Shown here piece after piece: positions 32,579 through 37,007 of a stretch of 37,007 bases of DNA; the stretch's first letter is position 1, and every line of letters starts with the position of its first letter. The position numbers were made by a program, and so were the translations under genes. The stretch is from CAMBDR01 sp046597185 (lineage in GTDB: Bacteria > Pseudomonadota > Gammaproteobacteria > Burkholderiales > Burkholderiaceae_D). The stretch lies in assembly GCA_046597185.1 (NCBI GenBank), contig JBKJLF010000515.1, forward strand, positions 1-37,007. The letters run 5' to 3'. The notes under the pieces were generated by a model, which did not search any database, was not told where the DNA came from, and worked only from the letters and a program-made list of their open reading frames with translations.

Positions 32579-33432
32579 GCTGTGACGGCTGCGGCAGTTT
32601 CGGCAGAGGGCGCACTTGAAGCGGGCCCGGCTATCGGTAAGGCAAACGGCGGCGGTGGGCTGCCAGCCGAAACGGTGAGCACGTCGTAACCGGTTTCGGT
32701 CACCAGCACCGTATGTTCCCATTGTGCCGAGAGGCTGCGGTCCTTGGTTTTAATAGTCCAGCCATCAACCATTTCGCGAATTTCGCGGCGTCCGGCGTTA
32801 ATCATCGGTTCCACCGTAAAAATCATGCCCGCCTTGATTTGCTCGCCCATGCCAGTGCGGCCATAGTGCAAAATCTGCGGTTCTTCATGAAACACCTTGC
32901 CAATGCCATGACCACAAAATTCGCGCACCACGCTATAACCGGCTTTTTCCGCATGGACTTGAATCGCATGGCCGATATCGCCCAAATGCGCCCCCGGCTT
33001 GATCTTGGCAATGCCCAACCACATGCATTCATAGGTAATATCGTTTAAGCGGCGCGCCAAAATCGATGGCTCGCCAATGTAAAACATGCGGCTGGTGTCA
33101 CCATGGTAGCCATTTTTAATCACGGTGATATCCAGATTGACCACATCGCCCGGTTTCAATACCTTTTCGCCGGGAATGCCGTGGCAAATTACATCGTTGA
33201 CCGAGGTGCAAATCGCTTTGGGGAAGGGGCGGTAGCCGGGTGGGCAATAATTGAGCGGGGCGGGAATGGTGCCTTGCACATCCACCATATAACGGTGACA
33301 GAGTTTGTCGAGTTCGCCCGTGCTGACGCCGGCTTTGACGAAAGGTGTAATATAATCAAGCACTTCGGAAGCCAGACGGCCGGCAATGCGCATGCCGGCG
33401 ATGTCTTCAGCGGTTTTGATGGAAATAGCCAT
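32575..33432 (-). CDS. map: Methionine aminopeptidase, type I
   Basis: A 285-residue metalloprotease that removes N-terminal Met from new proteins. Metal ligands are visible in VNLDITVIKNGYHGDTSRMF (two Asp), FCGHGIGKVFHEEP (His), TVEPMINAG (Glu) and WEHTVLVTETG (Glu). The start is taken at ATG 33432 (MAISIKTAEDI). The C-terminus carries an unusual proline/alanine/serine-rich tail of about 30 residues (SPPPPFALPIAGPASSAPS...) beyond the normal end; the tail overlaps no other frame except the four-base ATGA with glnD. First gene of the minus-strand unit, divergent from rpsB. Confidence 0.95.
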   Translation of the reverse strand: MAISIKTAEDIAGMRIAGRLASEVLDYITPFVKAGVSTGELDKLCHRYMVDVQGTIPAPLNYCPPGYRPFPKAICTSVNDVICHGIPGEKVLKPGDVVNLDITVIKNGYHGDTSRMFYIGEPSILARRLNDITYECMWLGIAKIKPGAHLGDIGHAIQVHAEKAGYSVVREFCGHGIGKVFHEEPQILHYGRTGMGEQIKAGMIFTVEPMINAGRREIREMVDGWTIKTKDRSLSAQWEHTVLVTETGYDVLTVSAGSPPPPFALPIAGPASSAPSAETAAAVTA

Positions 33433-33878
33433 AATCAGATGCAATCAAAAAAAGCCGCATGCACGGCGAGTAGGTAGGGAGTCGATCACCATGGTGGATC
33501 GATGGATTTTCCCATTATAAACGAGCATGAGCCGGATTTGTCATTGGCCTGACATGAAGCGCGGGGATTTGTCCATGATATGGGGCAAATTCAATCGATA
33601 TTGCCTTGGGTTTGTGTTGGTGTTGTGTTGTAGATGAGTATGTTTTTCGCCGAATAAAATGAGAATAATCGAAAAACAAACGAAAAACACGCGTTGTTGC
33701 TTGAGGCGGCGCTTTATTTTGCTGTATAATCTTGGGTTGCTTGAATCTGCTTTTGCAAGTCGCAATTCTGGCAATAATCATTTTTTTGTGTCAAACCGCG
33801 AATCCGGTCGCAAAGGGTGCTCAAGGAGCCATTTGGCTGAGTGACTGATCGGGTTCCAGACCTAACCCTGGAGAAATC
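33433..33878. other. Divergent map/rpsB regulatory region and rpsB leader
   Basis: This 446-bp gap has no gene. It holds the map promoter on the minus strand (not located with confidence), a CACCATGGTG palindrome near 33490, the rpsB promoter (separate entry) and an rpsB leader of about 140 nt. Leaders of this length before rpsB are often sites of S2 autoregulation; no specific S2-binding structure was identified. Confidence 0.5.
33701..33730 (+). promoter_or_regulatory. Sigma-70 promoter of rpsB
   Basis: TTGAGG at 33701-33706 and a perfect TATAAT at 33725-33730 with an 18-bp spacer, about 150 bp upstream of rpsB. A perfect -10 suits a highly expressed ribosomal operon. Confidence 0.7.
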
Positions 33879-34640
33879 ATGTCTGTAACAATGCGTGAAA
33901 TGTTGGAAGCCGGTGTCCATTTTGGTCACCAAACCCGTTTCTGGAATCCCAAGATGGCACCGTTCATCTTCGGCCATCGTAACAAAATTCATATTATCAA
34001 TCTGGAAAAAACCATTGGCATGTACCATGACGCAATGAAGCATGTGCGTCAATTGTCGTCCAATCGCGGCACCATTTTGATGGTTGGCACCAAGCGTCAA
34101 GCCCGTGACATCATCGCCGCCGAAGCACAACGTGCTGGCGTGCCTTATGTTGATTCACGCTGGTTGGGCGGTATGCTGACCAACTTCAAAACCATCAAAA
34201 CTTCGATCACCCGCCTGAAAACCATGGAAGCTACCGTGGCCGATGGTTCGCTGGAAAAACTCAGCAAAAAAGAAGCGCTGATGTTCAACCGCGAATTGAT
34301 CAAGCTGCAAAAATCCATCGGCGGCATTAAAGATATGGGCGGCATTCCTGACGCGATTTTCGTGGTGGACGTGGGTTACCACAAAGGCGCGATCACTGAA
34401 GCTGGCAAACTGGGCATTCCAGTTATCGGCGTGGTGGATACCAATCACACACCGGAAGGCGTGACTTACGTTATTCCTGGTAATGACGATTCTTCCAAAG
34501 CGATTGCTTTGTATGCGCGCGGTGTAGCCGATGCCATTTTGGAAGGCCGTGCCAATGCCAGCAACGAAATCGTTGAATTGGTGAAAGCCGCCGCCAGCGC
34601 AGATGACTACGTTGAAGAAGATAGCAGTTCCGACGCCTAA
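33879..34640 (+). CDS. rpsB: 30S ribosomal protein S2
   Basis: A 253-residue S2 with the typical start MSVTMREMLEAGVHFGHQTR and conserved WNPKMAPFIFGHRNKIHIIN, SRWLGGMLTNFKTIKTSITR and VVDTNHTPEGVTYVIPGNDD blocks; the acidic tail (VEEDSSSDA) is normal for the group. First gene of rpsB-tsf-pyrH-frr. Separated from tsf by a strong terminator, so part of its transcripts must stop before tsf. Confidence 0.98.
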   Translation: MSVTMREMLEAGVHFGHQTRFWNPKMAPFIFGHRNKIHIINLEKTIGMYHDAMKHVRQLSSNRGTILMVGTKRQARDIIAAEAQRAGVPYVDSRWLGGMLTNFKTIKTSITRLKTMEATVADGSLEKLSKKEALMFNRELIKLQKSIGGIKDMGGIPDAIFVVDVGYHKGAITEAGKLGIPVIGVVDTNHTPEGVTYVIPGNDDSSKAIALYARGVADAILEGRANASNEIVELVKAAASADDYVEEDSSSDA

Positions 34641-34660
34641 ATTTAGCCCGGTTCCGGCAC

Positions 34661-34692
34661 AAAGGGGTGGCTGGTGCTAACCCCTTTTTTTT
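34661..34692 (+). terminator. Intrinsic terminator/attenuator between rpsB and tsf
   Basis: AAAGGGGT and ACCCCTTT form an 8-bp stem around an 11-nt loop, followed by a T run reaching 34692. Likely lets rpsB be expressed above tsf. Another hairpin, ATGCGC/GCGCAT (34731-34750), lies in the following leader but has no T run. Confidence 0.8.
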
Positions 34693-34842
34693 AGATTGCC
34701 GGATGTCGTCGAGTTCGAGTAGCCAAGTCTATGCGCTTTGGTTTGCGCATTTAAGTTTGTGCAGGTAAGTTGTGCATTGAAGTTTAATTGATCAGAACCG
34801 GGTTAATTCCGGTTGGTAAAGTATTTTATTTAGGAGAGTAAC

Positions 34843-35754
34843 ATGGCAGCAGTTACGGCAGCGATGGTTGGCGATTTGCGTCGGAAGACCGATGCACCAA
34901 TGATGGAATGTAAAAAAGCCTTGACCGAGGCAGAGGGTGATATGGATCGTGCAGAAGAAATTTTGCGCGTCAAACTGGGTACTAAAGCATCGAAAGCCTC
35001 TTCCCGCATTACTGCGGAAGGCGTGGTGGCAAGCCATATCGCCGGCAATGTTGGTGCATTGGTCGAAATCAATTGCGAAACTGACTTTGTATCGAAAAAT
35101 CAGGACTTTATCGCCTTCGCCGATGCGATTGCAAAATTGGTGGCAGCGGCCAATCCGGCTGATCTGGCCGCTTTGTCCAATACCGATTTGAATGGTAAAT
35201 CGGTTGAAGTAACCCGTACCGAATTGATTGGTAAGATTGGTGAAAACCTGTCGATCCGTCGTTTTACCCGTTTCGAAACCGAAGGCAAATTGACATCGTA
35301 TTTGCACGGTTCGCGCATCGGCGTGATGGTGGATTACACTGGTAGCGATGAACAAGTCGGTAAAGATGTGGCGATGCATATCGCGGCCATGAAGCCAGTG
35401 GCTTTGTCGTCGGATCAAGTGCCTGCGGAATTGATCGAGCGTGAGCGTTCGGTTGCGACCCAAAAAGCGGCAGAAGATTCGGCCAAGGCCGTAGCAGAAG
35501 GCAAATCAGCGCAATCGGCTGAAATCGTGACCAAGCGTATCGAAGGTTCGATTCAAAAGTTTTTGAAAGAAGTTTCCCTGTTCAATCAGGCTTTCGTGAA
35601 AAACGACAAGCAAACCGTGGAACAAATGCTCAAAGCGGCTAATTCCGCTGTGAAAGCATTCACCATGTATGTGGTGGGTGAAGGGATTGAAAAGAAACAA
35701 GACGACTTTGCTGCTGAAGTTGCTGCCCAAGTGGCCGCTGCCAAGCAAGCCTAA
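34843..35754 (+). CDS. tsf: Elongation factor Ts
   Basis: A 303-residue nucleotide-exchange factor for EF-Tu. The N-terminal UBA-like domain (MAAVTAAMVGDLRRKTDAPM, MECKKAL) and the core motif CETDFVSKNQDFIAFAD, which inserts into EF-Tu, are clear; the rest, including GIGENLSIRR-like KIGENLSIRRF and the C-terminal coiled part, is normal. Ribosome site AGGAGAG at about 8 bases before ATG 34843. Confidence 0.98.
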   Translation: MAAVTAAMVGDLRRKTDAPMMECKKALTEAEGDMDRAEEILRVKLGTKASKASSRITAEGVVASHIAGNVGALVEINCETDFVSKNQDFIAFADAIAKLVAAANPADLAALSNTDLNGKSVEVTRTELIGKIGENLSIRRFTRFETEGKLTSYLHGSRIGVMVDYTGSDEQVGKDVAMHIAAMKPVALSSDQVPAELIERERSVATQKAAEDSAKAVAEGKSAQSAEIVTKRIEGSIQKFLKEVSLFNQAFVKNDKQTVEQMLKAANSAVKAFTMYVVGEGIEKKQDDFAAEVAAQVAAAKQA

Positions 35755-35762
35755 GGCGTTAC

Positions 35763-35787
35763 AAAAAGGGCCGCAAGGCCCTTTTTT
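35763..35787 (+). terminator. Intrinsic terminator after tsf
   Basis: AAAAAGGGCC (35763-35772), GCAA tetraloop (35773-35776) and GGCCC plus a run of six Ts (to 35787). A strong terminator that separates tsf from pyrH. Confidence 0.88.
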
Positions 35788-35793
35788 ATAAGC

Positions 35794-35895
35794 AGGACTT
35801 ACGCTTTAATCGCCCCAGCAGCGTTGTACCTCCTTGTCGTACAGGTGTACTGCCTGCTTCGGCACGCCTTGCTGGAACAATTTTGCGTAAGTCCT
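35794..35895. repeat. 102-bp inverted-repeat element between tsf and pyrH
   Basis: AGGACTTACGC (35794-35804) and its exact complement GCGTAAGTCCT (35885-35895) bound an 80-bp interior that itself contains the small palindrome GTACAGGTGTAC. It sits between the tsf terminator and the pyrH start. It looks like a MITE- or REP-type dispersed element; the pyrH promoter must lie within or after it. Confidence 0.55.
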
Positions 35896-35961
35896 AATAA
35901 GCTGGCCGTCGGGGAAGCCTTCCCGATCTCTGTTCAACTACCAGGCAAAACAAGGAAACGC

Positions 35962-36678
35962 ATGTCCCAACCAATTTACAAGCGGGTATTATTGAAACTT
36001 TCCGGTGAAGCGTTAATGGGCAACGACGCCTACGGTATCAATCGCGCGACCATCGAGGCGATGGTGGCCGATGTAGCCGAAGTGGCAAAGATGGGCGTGG
36101 AATTAGCCATTGTCATTGGCGCAGGGAATATTTTCCGAGGCGTAGCACCCGGCGCGCAAGGTATGGATCGGGCTACAGCAGACTATATGGGCATGTTGGC
36201 CACGGTAATGAATTCGCTGGCCTTGGCCGATGCGATGCGTCATGTGGGGATTATTGCCCGTGTGATGTCGGCCATTAATATTGAACAAGTGGTGGAACCC
36301 TATGTGCGCCCGAAAGCGCTGCAATACCTGGAAGAAGGTAAGGTGGTGGTATTTGCGGCTGGTACGGGTAATCCGTTTTTTACCACCGATACCGCTGCTG
36401 CCTTGCGCGGCGCGGAAATGAGCGCTGAAATTGTACTCAAAGCCACCAAGGTGGATGGCGTGTATTCGGCCGACCCCAATAAAGATCCGCACGCCACCCG
36501 GTATTCCACCATCAGTTTTGATGAAGCCATTGCCAAGCATTTGCAAGTGATGGATGCCACCGCATTTGCGCTGTGCCGCGATCAAAACTTGCCAATCAAA
36601 GTGTTTTCCATCGTCAAACCCGGTGCGCTGAAACGCGTTATTTTAGGTGAAGACGAAGGTACTTTGGTTCACGTATAA
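35962..36678 (+). CDS. pyrH: UMP kinase
   Basis: A 238-residue bacterial UMP kinase of the amino-acid-kinase fold, making UDP. Seen are YKRVLLKLSGEALMG, IVIGAGNIFRGVAPGAQGMD, ADYMGMLATVMNSLALADAM, VVVFAAGTGNPFFTTDTAAA and KVDGVYSADPNKDPHA. The start is ATG 35962 (AAGGAA ribosome site, MSQPIYKRV); an upstream extension would translate the inverted-repeat element and lacks similarity. Confidence 0.97.
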   Translation: MSQPIYKRVLLKLSGEALMGNDAYGINRATIEAMVADVAEVAKMGVELAIVIGAGNIFRGVAPGAQGMDRATADYMGMLATVMNSLALADAMRHVGIIARVMSAINIEQVVEPYVRPKALQYLEEGKVVVFAAGTGNPFFTTDTAAALRGAEMSAEIVLKATKVDGVYSADPNKDPHATRYSTISFDEAIAKHLQVMDATAFALCRDQNLPIKVFSIVKPGALKRVILGEDEGTLVHV

Positions 36679-36698
36679 TAGCCGATCTGAGTGCGATC

Positions 36699-36753
36699 AA
36701 ATTAGCAACAAATTGGCAACAAATCAGCAAGAAACTAGCAAGAAACTAGCAAA
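36699..36753. repeat. Five degenerate 11-bp tandem repeats between pyrH and frr
   Basis: Consecutive units AAATTAGCAAC, AAATTGGCAAC, AAATCAGCAAG, AAACTAGCAAG and AAACTAGCAAA fill 36699-36753. The array ends about 30 bp before the frr start and so lies in the frr leader. Confidence 0.8.
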
Positions 36754-36782
36754 CAAGTCTGAAAATTGAGAGGGAGTGCATA

Positions 36783-37007
36783 ATGGCCTTAGTTGATGTA
36801 AAGAAAACTGCAGAATCAAAAATGCAAAAGTCAATCGAAACCTTAAAGGCAGATTTGGCGAAGGTGCGTACCGGGCGCGCCCATACCGGGATTCTCGATC
36901 ACGTGCAGGTCGATTACTACGGCACGCCAACCGCTTTGCCGATGGTGGCCAATATGACGCTGATCGATTCGCGCACCATTGGGGTGCAACCGTATGAAAA
37001 GAAAATG
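36783..37007 (+). CDS. frr: Ribosome recycling factor (partial, runs off the right edge)
   Basis: The first 75 residues of RRF: ALVDVKKTAESKMQKSIETL, then LAKVRTGRAHTGILDHVQVD, YYGTPTALPMVANM and TIGVQPYEKKM. RRF splits the post-termination ribosome with EF-G. GAGGGAG ribosome site precedes ATG 36783. The full protein would be about 185 residues; the rest lies beyond the window. Its place after pyrH is the conserved order. Confidence 0.96.
   Translation, partial: MALVDVKKTAESKMQKSIETLKADLAKVRTGRAHTGILDHVQVDYYGTPTALPMVANMTLIDSRTIGVQPYEKKM

Noticed and set aside
1..37007. CRISPR arrays, tRNA or rRNA genes, prophage genes
   Set aside because: No spaced repeat array, cloverleaf-like sequence, rRNA segment or phage structural gene was noticed on either strand; a covariance-model scan was not possible here.

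Overview
The window looks like a piece of a Burkholderiales (Betaproteobacteria) chromosome, most likely near the Oxalobacteraceae. The grounds are the order map-glnD facing rpsB-tsf-pyrH-frr, the Burkholderiales-like protein sequences, and the moderate base composition. The assignment is from recall of gene order and protein character; no search was run.

Left part (1-7900, all on the minus strand): parE (topoisomerase IV B) is followed with almost no gap by an HscC-type Hsp70 and its membrane-bound DjlC-like J-protein. Next comes a cheW-mcp chemotaxis pair. Between 7.9 and 12 kb lies an accessory patch. It holds a small inverted-repeat element, two broken toxin-antitoxin loci, and an orphan Rhs tip. 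The tip carries a C-terminal domain resembling an ADP-ribosyltransferase toxin and is followed by a probable immunity gene.

Middle (12-24.2 kb): a minus-strand set of four signalling/stress genes (PAS-GGDEF-EAL, HDOD, catalase-like heme protein, REC-REC-histidine kinase) has tiny gaps or overlaps and is probably one operon. A thiolase/multifunctional fatty-acid oxidation pair (fadI/fadJ-like) follows. Divergent from it are an internally deleted AidB-type acyl-CoA dehydrogenase, a TAXI solute-binding protein, an ElaA-type acetyltransferase and an internally deleted AlkD-like gene.

Decay zone (24.2-28.8 kb): truncated Rpn nuclease genes, a broken LRR-Roc GTPase gene, three unknown small genes with good ribosome sites bracketed by a short direct repeat, a ParD/ParE-type pair with a frameshifted toxin, and a lone antitoxin-like gene. 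Several frameshifts here and at 9.2 kb are the same event: one extra G in a G tract. This points either to slipped-strand mutation or to homopolymer error in the sequence.

Right part (28.6-37 kb): the minus-strand run map-glnD-rRNA pseudouridine synthase-GNAT-small antitoxin-like gene, divergent from rpsB-tsf-pyrH-frr. The latter has clear terminators after rpsB and tsf and runs off the right edge inside frr.
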